A DNA stretch of 64,000 nt from Salinilacustrithrix sp003476595 (GTDB taxonomy: Bacteria; Actinomycetota; Acidimicrobiia; Acidimicrobiales; Salinilacustritrichaceae): positions 1 to 64,000 of the forward strand of contig CAXAUZ010000008.1 of NCBI GenBank assembly GCA_963972525.1, in the 5' to 3' direction. Shown one piece after another: positions 15,570 through 24,275 of the stretch (position 1 is its first letter; each line of letters begins with the position of its first letter). The position numbers were made by a program, and so were the translations under genes. Under the pieces are notes generated by a model. That model worked only from the letters and a program-made list of their open reading frames with translations, was not told the origin of the DNA and did no database searches.

Positions 15570-15637
15570 ACGAACGCGCCGATCGGCGCGTTCGTTCCAT
15601 CCAGCGGTACGAACGAACCGATCGGTTCGTTCGTACC
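15568..15637. terminator. two adjacent perfect palindromes between convergent genes
   Basis: First palindrome: 15568-15597, 15-bp arms, half-site GAACGAACGCGCCGA. Second: 15606-15637, 16-bp arms, half-site GGTACGAACGAACCGA. Both share GAACGAAC and a CGATCG centre, so they are related. They separate the STAS gene and the ArsA-type gene, which converge, so bidirectional termination is the simplest role; neither has a T-tract. Confidence 0.65.
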
Positions 15638-15643
15638 CGCCCC

Positions 15644-16726
15644 TCAGGCGAACAGCTCGGCTTCGATGAGGCGCAGGCCGTCGAGGTCGTGGACGTCGGA
15701 GCGCAGGAACGGCACCCGCACGACCGGCGCCGGGGCCACCTTGTCGGCGAGGCCGGCCAGGTTCTCCTCCTCGCGGGAGGCGGCGAGCTGGAAGTCGGCC
15801 AGGTTGCGGTAGAGCGAGCCGATGTCGGTCCCCTCGAGGGAGTCGGCGCGCTGGTGCGTGGCCTCGGCCAGGCCGTCGTCGAAGCGGGGGTGCATGCGGT
15901 TGACGATGAGGGACCGCACCGGGATGCCGCCCTCGGTGAGCTTCTCGGCGAAGAACGTGGCCTCGGCGATGGTGTCGCGCCGCGGTGAGGCGACGAGCAC
16001 GAACGCCGTGTCGTCGTCGCGGAGGCGCTCCTGCACCCGGGTGGCCCGGCGCTTGAACCCCTCCTCCATGCCGTCGAAGGCCTGGAAGAAGGCCACGGCG
16101 TCGTCGATGACATCGGCGCCCACGACGCGGGCGACCGTGCGCACGAAGGTCTGGGTGGCCACGTTCACGGCCCGGAACACGCCCCGGTTCGGTGCCGTCA
16201 GCAGCCGGTAGAGGCGGTGGTCGAGGAAGCGGCTGAGCCGGGCCGGCGCATCCAGGAAGTCGAGCGCGTTCCGGGTGGGCGGGGTGTCCACGACGATGAG
16301 GTCGAAGTCGGTCTCCTCCGCCAGCTCGTAGAGCTTCTCCATCGCCATGTACTCCTGGGTGCCGGAGAGGGCGCCGGAGATGTTCTTGTAGAAGCGGTTG
16401 CCGAGGATGCGCTGGAGCTGGGCGTCGTCGGCCGCGTGCTTGGCGACCAGGGCATCGAAGGTGGACTTGGTGTCCAGCATCATCGCCCAGAGCTCGCCCG
16501 GCCCCGTGCCGTCCACCTGGCTGGGCGCGTCGGTGAGCCCGTCGAGGCCGAGCGCGTCGGCGAGGCGCTTGGCCGGGTCGATGGTGACGACGACGGCGCG
16601 CCGTCCGGCCTCGGCGGCTCGCATGGCGAGCACGGCGGCCGTGGTGGTCTTGCCGACGCCGCCGGAGCCGCCGCACACGATGATGCGGCGATCGCGGACC
16701 AGCTCGTCGAGGTCGGGGACGTTCAC
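15644..16726 (-). CDS. ArsA/Get3-type anion-transporter ATPase (second of pair)
   Basis: 360 residues. Deviant Walker A CGGSGGVGKTTTAAVLAMR, switch I with TIDPAKRLADALG, and VVDTPPTRNALDFLDAP as the Walker B/switch II region define the ArsA/Get3 branch of P-loop ATPases. It overlaps its partner by four bases (ATGA), so the two are translationally coupled. The pair corresponds by order to M. tuberculosis Rv3679-Rv3680, next to whiB4, where the proteins form a Get3-like heteromeric complex linked to envelope stress and antibiotic tolerance. A role in membrane-protein or metabolite handling is inferred from that. Confidence 0.87.
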   Translation of the reverse strand: MNVPDLDELVRDRRIIVCGGSGGVGKTTTAAVLAMRAAEAGRRAVVVTIDPAKRLADALGLDGLTDAPSQVDGTGPGELWAMMLDTKSTFDALVAKHAADDAQLQRILGNRFYKNISGALSGTQEYMAMEKLYELAEETDFDLIVVDTPPTRNALDFLDAPARLSRFLDHRLYRLLTAPNRGVFRAVNVATQTFVRTVARVVGADVIDDAVAFFQAFDGMEEGFKRRATRVQERLRDDDTAFVLVASPRRDTIAEATFFAEKLTEGGIPVRSLIVNRMHPRFDDGLAEATHQRADSLEGTDIGSLYRNLADFQLAASREEENLAGLADKVAPAPVVRVPFLRSDVHDLDGLRLIEAELFA

Positions 16727-17724
16727 GTCGGCGACCCGAGCTGGACCTCGGCGTCGAGCACCTCGATGGCGTCGAGCACCGCACGGGCGAGCACGTCGAC
16801 CTCGTCGGGTCCGATCTCGGACTCGAACAGGAACGGGAGGCGCACCTGGGGCAGCGGGAGCCGGTCGGAGAGGCGCTGCACCTGCTCGACCTGCAGGTCG
16901 ATGCGGTGGCGCCGGAAGTCCGCCGCCTCGGCCAGGATCTCGGCCTCGCCGTCCCGGAGCGTGACGCCCGCCTGCTCGGCTGCCGCGGTGGGATCGGCGT
17001 CGAGCCCATCGAGGTCGGCGTAGATGCCGTTCACCACGACGGGCCCGAGGCCCACGCCGACCTGGTCCTCGAGGGAGAACGCCGTCTCGACCAGCTCGTT
17101 CACCGGCGTCTCCTCGGGGAGGGTGACGAGGATCACCTGGCAGCGCTCGTGGTCCTCGAGCAGCTCGAGCACGTCGCGGGCCTGGGTGTTGATCGGGCCG
17201 ACCTTCACCGCGTCGAGCAGGCCCTTGGCCGAGCGCAGGAACGTGATGGCGTGACCGGCGGCCGGCGTGTCGAGGACGATGACGTCGGCGACTCCGGCGC
17301 GCTGGAGCTGCTTCACCTTGCCGAGCACCAGGATGTCTCGGATGCCGGGCGCCGCGGTGGCCACCACGTCGAGCGCACCGCTGGTGACGAGGCGCTTGGA
17401 GATGCGGGACAGGCCGTGGTCCTCGAGGTACTCGAGCAGCGCACCGTCCGGCGTGATCGTGCGCGCGGTGATGTCGGCCGATGCGTCCGGACCCCCGCCA
17501 CGGCGGAGGAGCTGCTCGTCATAGCTGAGTCCGGACTGGTCCGGCGTACCCTGTCCGAACATCCTGGGCAGGCCCGACTTGCCCTCGACCTCCACCACCA
17601 GCGCGGAGCGACCGACCATCGACGCCGCCCTGGCCAGGGCTGCGGTGACGACCGTTTTGCCCACGCCACCCTTGCCCGCAACGATGAGCAGCCGGGATGC
17701 AGCGAAGTACTCCGTCGGATTCAC
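16723..17724 (-). CDS. ArsA/Get3-type anion-transporter ATPase (first of pair)
   Basis: 333 residues from a GTG. Walker A is LLIVAGKGGVGKTVVTAALA; VIVLDTPAAGHAITFLRS is the switch II region. Compared with its partner it has VEVEGKSGLPRMFG where ArsA proteins bind nucleotide/metal, and the two probably assemble. It is first in the operon and its start overlaps the divergent NfeD-like start by 28 bp, which implies tightly packed promoters. In mycobacteria the homologous pair sits beside whiB4 and ponA2; both types are found in this window (whiB at 19.1 kb, a PBP at 26 kb). Confidence 0.87.
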   Translation of the reverse strand: MNPTEYFAASRLLIVAGKGGVGKTVVTAALARAASMVGRSALVVEVEGKSGLPRMFGQGTPDQSGLSYDEQLLRRGGGPDASADITARTITPDGALLEYLEDHGLSRISKRLVTSGALDVVATAAPGIRDILVLGKVKQLQRAGVADVIVLDTPAAGHAITFLRSAKGLLDAVKVGPINTQARDVLELLEDHERCQVILVTLPEETPVNELVETAFSLEDQVGVGLGPVVVNGIYADLDGLDADPTAAAEQAGVTLRDGEAEILAEAADFRRHRIDLQVEQVQRLSDRLPLPQVRLPFLFESEIGPDEVDVLARAVLDAIEVLDAEVQLGSPT

Positions 17725-19013
17725 CGAAACACCACGTCCATCCTCCTCGTCACCGAGCGCGGGTCACCCTACCCAGGGTCATCGCGGGCCTCGCGCTGTG
17801 CCTGCTGGCCCTCACCAGCCTGGCCGGCAGCGCCTCGGCCCAGTCGGACCCGGCCGGCGCCGGTGAGGAGACCGTCCGCATCCTCAAGGTCTCCGGCCTG
17901 ATCGACCCGGTCACCGCCTCCTTCATCGAGGAGGAGGTCGAGTCCGCCGCCGACAGCGACGTGGTCGCACTCGTCCTGCAGGTCAACAGCGAAGACGCCG
18001 TCGTCAGCGACGAGCGCATGGACGAGGTCGTCGCCGCCATCGAGGCGTCGCCGGTCCCCGTCTCCACCTGGATCGGTCCCTCCGGCTCGAAGGCCGAGGG
18101 CGGAGCCGCCCGCCTCGTCGCCGCCTCCGCGGTCTCAGGCCTCTCCCCCGGCAGCCGCATCGAGGTCACGAGCGAGCTCGCCGAGGGCGTGGACCTCGAC
18201 GGGCGCACCGCCGTGGGCGAGCGCATCGGCAGCGAGCTCGCCGCCGAGCTCGGCGTGGTCGACAACGATGCCCCGGTCATCGGCGAGTTCATCGTCGGGC
18301 TCCCCGGCGTGGAGACCCGCCAGGTCGACGACCGCATCGAGCCGATCACCCCGGTGCGCTTCGGCCAGCTCGGCCTCATCGACCAGCTGTTCCACACCGT
18401 GGCCAGCCCGCCGGTCGCCTACCTCCTGTTCGTGATCGGCGCGAGCCTGCTCGTCTTCGAGCTGTTCACCGCCGGCGTCGGCGTGGCCGGCATGGTCGGC
18501 GTCGGCTCGCTGGTCCTCTCGGCCTACGGCCTCGCCGTGCTCCCCACCCGCACGTGGGCGCTCGTGCTGCTCTGCCTGGCGTTCCCGGCCTTCGCCGTCG
18601 ACGTGCAGACGGGCGTGCCCCGCTTCTGGACCGCCGTCGGCACCGTCGCGCTCGTGGTCGGTTCCGTCGCCGTCTTCGAGGACGGCCCGCCGTCGTGGAT
18701 CACCCTGCTCGCCGGCATCATCGGCGTGCTGCTCGCCATGCTCGGCGGCATGCCGGCCATGGTCCGCACCCGCTTCTCGACGCCCACCATCGGGCGCGAC
18801 TGGATGATCGGCGAGACCGGCGTGGCCGTCGCCGACATCTCCCCGGACGGGGTCGTCACCGTGCGGGACGCGCCGTGGCGGGCCCACACCAACCGGGCCA
18901 CGCCGATCACCGCCGGCGACGAGGTCCGCGTCACCGCCATCGACGGGCTGACCCTCGAGGTCGAGCCGATCGACGGCGGGGCCAAGGACTACCGCGAGGC
19001 CCGCAGCCACTGA
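17697..19013 (+). CDS. NfeD/ClpP-type membrane protein with degenerate protease site
   Basis: 438 residues: signal-like helix (about 24-48), a ClpP/SppA-like domain (about 60-220), four membrane helices (about 245-370) and a C-terminal NfeD OB-fold (GETGVAVADISPDGVVTVRDAPWRA). In active NfeD proteases the nucleophile lies in an A-S-A-G motif after PxGA; here the aligned stretch is PSGSKAEGGAARLV, so Ser is replaced by Gly, and the oxyanion TPGG is NSED. The protein is therefore probably not a protease and may act as a membrane scaffold with stomatin-like partners. Start is uncertain: the ATG at 17697 overlaps the divergent ATPase gene. Confidence 0.8.
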   Translation: MQRSTPSDSPKHHVHPPRHRARVTLPRVIAGLALCLLALTSLAGSASAQSDPAGAGEETVRILKVSGLIDPVTASFIEEEVESAADSDVVALVLQVNSEDAVVSDERMDEVVAAIEASPVPVSTWIGPSGSKAEGGAARLVAASAVSGLSPGSRIEVTSELAEGVDLDGRTAVGERIGSELAAELGVVDNDAPVIGEFIVGLPGVETRQVDDRIEPITPVRFGQLGLIDQLFHTVASPPVAYLLFVIGASLLVFELFTAGVGVAGMVGVGSLVLSAYGLAVLPTRTWALVLLCLAFPAFAVDVQTGVPRFWTAVGTVALVVGSVAVFEDGPPSWITLLAGIIGVLLAMLGGMPAMVRTRFSTPTIGRDWMIGETGVAVADISPDGVVTVRDAPWRAHTNRATPITAGDEVRVTAIDGLTLEVEPIDGGAKDYREARSH

Positions 19014-19017
19014 GCGA

Positions 19018-19037
19018 CTGCTCGCGAACGCGAGCAG
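19018..19037 (+). terminator. hairpin after the NfeD-like gene
   Basis: CTGCTCGCG (19018-19026) pairs with CGCGAGCAG (19029-19037). It starts 5 bases after the stop codon. GC-rich, no T-tract, as is common for high-GC actinobacteria. Confidence 0.6.
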
Positions 19038-19059
19038 AACGCTCGCGCTGATTCACCCC

Positions 19060-19088
19060 TTGTGCAGAACGACCTGCGGTCCTAGGTT
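19060..19088 (+). promoter_or_regulatory. candidate sigma-A-like promoter of whiB
   Basis: TTGTGC (19060-19065), a 17-bp spacer and TAGGTT (19083-19088) lie 30 nt ahead of the whiB ATG. Both hexamers are reasonable for primary sigma factors of high-GC Gram-positives. Confidence 0.5.
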
Positions 19089-19118
19089 CAGGCGCCACGT
19101 CGACACCGGGGGGTTCGC

Positions 19119-19376
19119 ATGACGCTGGCGATTCGCACAGAGACCGAGCAGTGGCAGCTCAAGGCTGCCTGTCGGGGGCCGCAATCTCGGGTCTTCTTCC
19201 CGCCTGCGCACTTCGAGCGCAAGGACGAGAAGCTCGAGCGCGAGGGTCGGGCCAAGGCGATCTGCACCACGTGCTCGGTGCGCCAGGAGTGCCTCGACTA
19301 CGCCCTGCGCATCCGTGAGCAGCACGGCATCTGGGGTGGCCTGAGCGAGAACGAGCGCAAGTCGCTCCTCCCGTAG
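19119..19376 (+). CDS. WhiB-family Fe-S transcription factor
   Basis: 85 residues with the four-cysteine pattern C18, C49, C52 and C58 (KAACRGP and CTTCSVRQEC) that binds a [4Fe-4S] cluster, and the GIWGG turn followed by basic KSLLP. Wbl proteins are restricted to actinobacteria and sense O2, NO or redox state, often by binding the sigma factor. Its position by the ArsA-type ATPase pair parallels whiB4 of M. tuberculosis, which controls antioxidant and beta-lactam responses; orthology is inferred from this neighbourhood. It has its own promoter and converges on selB with only 6 bp between. Confidence 0.93.
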   Translation: MTLAIRTETEQWQLKAACRGPQSRVFFPPAHFERKDEKLEREGRAKAICTTCSVRQECLDYALRIREQHGIWGGLSENERKSLLP

Positions 19377-19382
19377 CCCGGC

Positions 19383-21110
19383 TCAGCCCTCGGCAGCCAC
19401 CAAGCGAGGCCCGGCGATCCGCAGATCGCCACGCCGCCGCGTCCGGCCGGTGCCGTCGAGGTGGGCCAGCAGCGGCAGCACGTACTTCCGGCTGGTTCCG
19501 AGGCCGTCGCGGATCTGGGCGACGGTGACCCCCTCGGGGTGCTCCTCGAGCAGCACCCGCACCACGTCGCACGCCTGCTCGATCGCGCCGGACCCGAAGG
19601 CGATGCCGTCGACCTCGACCACGGCCCCCCGCCGGACGAGCTCGCGGATCTCGTTGCGTCCGAGGTCGTCGGGCGGGGCCGGCGGCGCGAACGGCTCGGC
19701 GGCGAGGGCGTCCAGCCACGGGTGGCCGTCCAGCGGATCGATGGCATCGACCGCGACGATGCGGCCCTGCTCGACCACGACGTCGTCGAGGCGCTCGGCG
19801 ACGGCTCGGTCGCGCTCGTCGAGCGTGGCCAGATCGAGGCCGAGGGGTCCTGCCTCGAGCAGCCGGCCGGTGACCCGCTCGACGGCATCGGTCCAGGCGA
19901 CGGGCGATACGACCCAGCGCCCGATCGTCGGGTCCACCCGCTCCCCGGTGAGCAGGGCCAGCTGGTGGGCGTCGACCCAGCCCCGCTCGGCCACCACCCG
20001 CTCGACCCGCCGATCCGGCGCGGCCCGGGACGCACGCAGCACCGGATCGATGTCGAGCACCTCGCCGCCCCCGACCGTCTCGCCCCGGCCGGCGTCGCGC
20101 AGCACGTAGCGGTCACCCGGCAGCAGCGGGAGGTGGCGGGCCAGGTGGAGCCGGACCATGCCCGTCTCCCCCGGTTCGATCGGCTGGGGGCCGAGGACCC
20201 GCAGCTGCACCGGGTGCTCGCCGGACCCGATGTAGGCCAGGTAGGCGCCCCGCCGGGACACGGCGTGGTCGAGGCGGCCCAGCACGGTGAGGGACGCGTC
20301 GAGCTGATCGGTGTGGTGCCACTGGCCCTCGCGCACGAGCACGTCACCGCGAGCCACCGAGCCGTGGCTGACGCCGACCAGGTTCAGCGCGGTGCGGTTG
20401 CCCGGCTCGAGCTGCTGGACCTGCTCGTGCAGGCGCTGGATGGCCCGCACCCGCACAGTGGTGCCCGCCGGGGCGAGCAGGAGCTCGTCGTCGACGGCGA
20501 CCGACCCCCCGGCGAGCGTGCCGGTGACGACGGTGCCCGCCCCGGGCGGGGCGAAGGAGCGGTCGATCCACAGGCGGGGTCGGCCGTGGTCGACCGCGGT
20601 CGGGGTGACCGCGAGGAGCTCGTCGAGGGCGGTGCGCAGGTCGTCCAGCCCCCGACCGGTCGGGGCGTCGACCCCGACCACCGGTGCCCCCTCCAGGAAC
20701 GTCCCGGCCACGGCCTCCTCCACCTCGAGCCGGGCCAGCTCGTGGAGGTCGTCGTCGACGAGACCGACCTTGGTGAGGGCGATGAGTCCGTGGCGCACGC
20801 CGAGCACGTCGAGGATGCGCAGGTGCTCCTCGCTCTGGGGCTTCCAGCCCTCGCTGGCCGCGACGACGAACAGGCAGGCGTCCACCGCACCCATGCCGGC
20901 GAGCATGTTCTTGAGGAACCGCACGTGGCCCGGCACGTCGATCATCGCCATGCGCCGGCCGGAGGGCAGGGTGGCGCCAGCGAAGCCGAGGTCGATCGTG
21001 AGGCCGCGCGCCTTCTCCTCGGCCAGCCGATCCGGGTCGGTGCCGGTGAGGTGCAGGACCAGCGTGGACTTGCCGTGGTCGACGTGCCCGGCGGTGGCCA
21101 CGACGTGCAT
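19383..21110 (-). CDS. selB: selenocysteine-specific elongation factor SelB
   Basis: 575 residues. GTPase domain with ATAGHVDHGKSTLVLHLTG (G1), DVPGHVRFLKNMLAG (G3) and ALTKVGLVDDD (G4); the switch-I ARGLTIDLGFA matches SelB rather than EF-Tu. Two beta-barrel domains follow, then a series of winged-helix domains ending in SRKYVLPLLAHLDGTGRTRRRGD, the SECIS-binding module. It delivers Sec-tRNA to UGA codons placed before a SECIS element. Overlaps the stop of selA by one base (TGATG), so it is coupled to it. Slightly shorter than E. coli SelB (614 residues). Confidence 0.94.
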   Translation of the reverse strand: MHVVATAGHVDHGKSTLVLHLTGTDPDRLAEEKARGLTIDLGFAGATLPSGRRMAMIDVPGHVRFLKNMLAGMGAVDACLFVVAASEGWKPQSEEHLRILDVLGVRHGLIALTKVGLVDDDLHELARLEVEEAVAGTFLEGAPVVGVDAPTGRGLDDLRTALDELLAVTPTAVDHGRPRLWIDRSFAPPGAGTVVTGTLAGGSVAVDDELLLAPAGTTVRVRAIQRLHEQVQQLEPGNRTALNLVGVSHGSVARGDVLVREGQWHHTDQLDASLTVLGRLDHAVSRRGAYLAYIGSGEHPVQLRVLGPQPIEPGETGMVRLHLARHLPLLPGDRYVLRDAGRGETVGGGEVLDIDPVLRASRAAPDRRVERVVAERGWVDAHQLALLTGERVDPTIGRWVVSPVAWTDAVERVTGRLLEAGPLGLDLATLDERDRAVAERLDDVVVEQGRIVAVDAIDPLDGHPWLDALAAEPFAPPAPPDDLGRNEIRELVRRGAVVEVDGIAFGSGAIEQACDVVRVLLEEHPEGVTVAQIRDGLGTSRKYVLPLLAHLDGTGRTRRRGDLRIAGPRLVAAEG

Positions 21111-22408
21111 CAGGCCCCGTCCAGGGCGCGCAGGGCGGCCACGACGACCTCGTCGTCGTCCGGCTCGACCGTGCGCAGGTCGAGGATGGTGCGGTCGTCC
21201 TCCACCCGGGCGATGACCGGTGGCGACCAGGCGCGCAGCTCGCCGGTGCGGTCGCCGGCCACCGCCACGCCGGCGGAGGGGATCTCGACGCCCGGGAGCG
21301 TGCCCCCACCCGGGACCGAGGCGCACGAGACGACCTCGGCGCCGGCCGAGCCGGCCAGGCCCTCGACGATGCGGTGGGCTCGGGACTCGAGGTCGTCGAC
21401 CTCGGCCGCGGCCATCCGCCAGAACGGCAGCCGCCCGGCGCTGCGGTCCAGGTACGCGAGCGCCACGTCCTGCAGCGCCGACAGCACCAGGGCGCCGGGC
21501 CGGAACGCCCGGTAGAGGGGGTGGGCGGCGCAGGCGCGGACGAGGTCGGCCCGGCCGGCGATGACCCCGGCCTGGGGGCCGCCGAGGAGCTTGTCGCCGG
21601 AGAACAGGACGAGGTCGGCGCCGGCCTTCAACGTCTGCTTGGCGGCCGGCTCCTCCGCCAGCCACGAGGGAGGCCCGTGGTCGAGCCACGGGCAGCCCGC
21701 GTCGAGCAGCCCGCTGCCGAGGTCGACGACGACGGGCGGCCCCAGCTGGGCCAGCGCAGCCACGGACGTCTCCTCGGTGAAGCCGGAGATCGTGTAGTTC
21801 GAGCGGTGCACCTTGAGCAGGAGGGCGAGGTCGTCGTCGACGTCCATCGCGCTGCGGTAGTCGGCGGCACGGGTGCGGTTGGTGGTGCCGACCTCGATGA
21901 GCCGGGCGCCGGACTGGGCCATCACGTCGGGCACCCGGAACCCGCCGCCGATCTCGACCAGCTCCCCGCGGCTGACAGCGACCCCGCGGCCCCCGCCGGC
22001 GAGGGCGGCGAGCGTGAGGAGCACGGCGGCGGCGCAGTTGTTGACGACGATCGCGGCCTCGGCGTCCATCGCCCGGGCGAGGAGCGCGCCGGCGTGGGCG
22101 GTGCGGCTCCCCCGCTTCCCGCTGGCGAGGTCGAGCTCGATGTTGGACGCGCGTCCGTCGGTGCTGGCCGCGAGCGGCGCCCGACCGAGGTTCGTGTGGA
22201 GGAGCACGCCGGTGGCGTTCACCACCGGCTGCAGCATCGTCCGGGCCCGCGCCTCGGCCGCCGTCCGCGCCGAACCGGGGTCCCCGGCTGCGATCGCCTC
22301 GCGTGCGGCGTCGACGAGCAGCGGGTGGGGCAGGCCGGTGTCGGCGAGGGACCGGGCCAGCTGGTCGACCGACGGCGGCCGATCGGGAGCGGGCGACGGG
22401 TTCGACAC
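21110..22408 (-). CDS. selA: L-seryl-tRNA(Sec) selenium transferase SelA
   Basis: 432 residues from GTG 22408; a TAGAGT hexamer (22422-22417, minus strand) 8 nt upstream favours this start over ATG 22444. PLP enzyme that converts Ser-tRNA(Sec) to Sec-tRNA(Sec) using selenophosphate. Signature parts: VVNATGVLLHTNLGRAPLA, NIELDLASGKRGSR, the PLP lysine region LVLFSGDKLLGGPQAG (Lys in GDK), and LGSGLLDAG. Operon with selB. Neither selD nor a tRNA-Sec gene is in the window, so the pathway depends on genes elsewhere. Confidence 0.94.
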   Translation of the reverse strand: MSNPSPAPDRPPSVDQLARSLADTGLPHPLLVDAAREAIAAGDPGSARTAAEARARTMLQPVVNATGVLLHTNLGRAPLAASTDGRASNIELDLASGKRGSRTAHAGALLARAMDAEAAIVVNNCAAAVLLTLAALAGGGRGVAVSRGELVEIGGGFRVPDVMAQSGARLIEVGTTNRTRAADYRSAMDVDDDLALLLKVHRSNYTISGFTEETSVAALAQLGPPVVVDLGSGLLDAGCPWLDHGPPSWLAEEPAAKQTLKAGADLVLFSGDKLLGGPQAGVIAGRADLVRACAAHPLYRAFRPGALVLSALQDVALAYLDRSAGRLPFWRMAAAEVDDLESRAHRIVEGLAGSAGAEVVSCASVPGGGTLPGVEIPSAGVAVAGDRTGELRAWSPPVIARVEDDRTILDLRTVEPDDDEVVVAALRALDGA

Positions 22409-22475
22409 GGCCGCTGACTCTAGGACGAGGTCGGCTGCACCCATCCCCGGTCGTCACGCCGGTCGATGTGGTCGA

Positions 22476-23468
22476 TCAGCTGTCCCGCGTCGAGACCGAG
22501 CACGGCACGACGATGGCCTTGCCTCGGATCGTGCCCGCTCGCAGCGCATCGATTGCTGCTGGAACGTCTGCCAGTGAGAACGTGCGGTCGATCGGCGCGT
22601 TGATGCGACCGGCGTCGGTGAGTCTCACGACCTCGAGCAGGGTGGAGCGGTCCACGTTCGACGAGAGCACGCGCAGTCGCTGGGACACGAACGGTGACAG
22701 GAGGAGACCGCGGAGCCATCGTCCGGTTCCGCCGGTCCAGCGGCCGCCCTGTTCGCCGCCGTAGAAGACGAGCACGCCGTCCTCGGTGAGAACGTTGCGT
22801 AGCTGTCGCACGGGTCGGTTGCCGCCACCGTCGAGGACGACGTCCCACGTGTGGCCGGTCGTGTCGATGTCGTCCTGGGTGTAGTCGATGACGTCTTGGG
22901 CGCCGAGGTTGCGCACGTGGTCGAGCTTGGGTGTGCTCGCGACGCCGGTGACGTGCGCGCCGAGGGCGCTCGCGATCTGGACGGCGTACGAGCCGACACC
23001 GCCGCTGGCACCGATGACGAGGACGCGGTCACCCGGGATGACCTCCGCTTTGTCGCTGAGCGCTTGGAGCGCAGCGACAGCCGAGGTGGGCATGCTGGCC
23101 GATTCGGCTGCAGTGAGGGTGCTCGGCCGAGGAGCGATGCGATCGGCAGTGGTGGTCGCGTGCTCGGCAAAGGTCCCATCGGCCGTGCCGAAGACCTCGT
23201 CACCGATCGCGACGCCGACGACGGCGGACCCGATGGCAGCGACCCGTCCGGCGAAGTCGGTACCCAGCACCTGGCGCCTGGGTCGCCGGAGGCCGCTGTC
23301 GGTTCGGGCGACGTACGGAAGGCCACTCATGCGGTGCCAGACGCCCATGTCGAGTCCGGCGGCGTCGATGGCGACGAGGACCTCGTCGTCCTCGGGTACC
23401 GGGGTGGGGATGTCGTCGAACGTGAGCCTGTCGGTGGTCCCGTAGCGGGATTGGGTGATGGCCTTCAT
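22476..23468 (-). CDS. MDR-family NAD(P)-dependent reductase (quinone oxidoreductase-like)
   Basis: 330 residues, medium-chain dehydrogenase without zinc ligands. VLGTDFAGRVAAIG and GDEVFG are in the catalytic domain; VLVIGASGGVGSYAVQIASALGA is the Rossmann nucleotide-binding loop (AxGGVG). This branch reduces quinones, enones or aldehydes. ATG 23468 overlaps the stop of the upstream DUF4386 gene (ATGA), so it is co-translated, and the start MKAITQSRYG matches family members. Regulated probably by the MarR protein at 25.3 kb as the last gene of the leftward transcription unit. Confidence 0.85.
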   Translation of the reverse strand: MKAITQSRYGTTDRLTFDDIPTPVPEDDEVLVAIDAAGLDMGVWHRMSGLPYVARTDSGLRRPRRQVLGTDFAGRVAAIGSAVVGVAIGDEVFGTADGTFAEHATTTADRIAPRPSTLTAAESASMPTSAVAALQALSDKAEVIPGDRVLVIGASGGVGSYAVQIASALGAHVTGVASTPKLDHVRNLGAQDVIDYTQDDIDTTGHTWDVVLDGGGNRPVRQLRNVLTEDGVLVFYGGEQGGRWTGGTGRWLRGLLLSPFVSQRLRVLSSNVDRSTLLEVVRLTDAGRINAPIDRTFSLADVPAAIDALRAGTIRGKAIVVPCSVSTRDS

Positions 23469-24244
23469 CGGACCCTGGCCCCCCAACGATCAGTGTCGAT
23501 CCCTCGGACGAGGAGCCACAGGAGCAGGGAGAGCTCGGCGACGAGAGCGGGGGCGAGCACGAGAGGGGAGAACGCTCCGTCGTAGCCGGGGGACACGAAG
23601 AACCAGAGGCTGTCGACCAGGTAGCCGGCGGCGGCTGCGCCGACCAGCCAGCCGAGCCAGCGAGGCAGGTAGCCGGACCGGTGGATGAGCCAGCCGAGCA
23701 GCACGAGGTGCACGGCGAAGAAGACGAGGGCGATGAAGTACCCGAACCGGTGGGTCTCGAGAGACTGCAGCACGAGGCTGTCGCGCTGCTCTGTCGTGTA
23801 GCCGCCGAGGAGTCCGTCGCCCTCGAGGAGCTGGACGGCCATGAGTTGGTGCAACAGGTTGACGCCGAGCACGGCCGACTGGACGAGCCGGAAGGCCGCG
23901 GCGGCGAGGGAGACGGTCCGGTTCACCGGGGCCAGGAGCACGTAGATGAGCACGGCGGTGGCGACGTCGGCCACGACCATCGTGAGGTCGGTCAGGAAGC
24001 CGAGGCGGAACAGGCCGGATGCGTCGAGCAGGTTCTGTGTCGTGGTGGCCGGGTCGCCGAGCTCGATGACGCTCGAGCGGACGATGACCTCGCTGAACAG
24101 TCCGAAGACGAAGATCACGAGGTAGAGCCCGCCGGCGATCCGGGCGAGGCGCCGAGCACGGGACGCCGTCAGGCGTGCCGGCCTCGGGCTGTCCGCTCGG
24201 TCGGCGGTCGAGGTCTCGGTGTGGGCGAGCGTGGTGGTGGTCAT
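23465..24244 (-). CDS. DUF4386 integral membrane protein
   Basis: 259 residues with about seven predicted helices, starting after a polar 35-residue N-terminus. RIAGGLYLVIFVFGLFSEV, then RLGFLTDLTMVVADVATAVLIYVLL, are characteristic of DUF4386 proteins. Function is unknown. Sandwiched between an EamA exporter gene (31 nt upstream) and an MDR reductase (4-nt overlap), all on one strand, so it is probably part of a MarR-controlled stress or detoxification operon. Start at ATG 24244 follows a GGAGACC motif. Confidence 0.82.
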   Translation of the reverse strand: MTTTTLAHTETSTADRADSPRPARLTASRARRLARIAGGLYLVIFVFGLFSEVIVRSSVIELGDPATTTQNLLDASGLFRLGFLTDLTMVVADVATAVLIYVLLAPVNRTVSLAAAAFRLVQSAVLGVNLLHQLMAVQLLEGDGLLGGYTTEQRDSLVLQSLETHRFGYFIALVFFAVHLVLLGWLIHRSGYLPRWLGWLVGAAAAGYLVDSLWFFVSPGYDGAFSPLVLAPALVAELSLLLWLLVRGIDTDRWGARVR

Positions 24245-24275
24245 GGTGGTCTCCGTTCTGGCTCGTTCGGACTGG

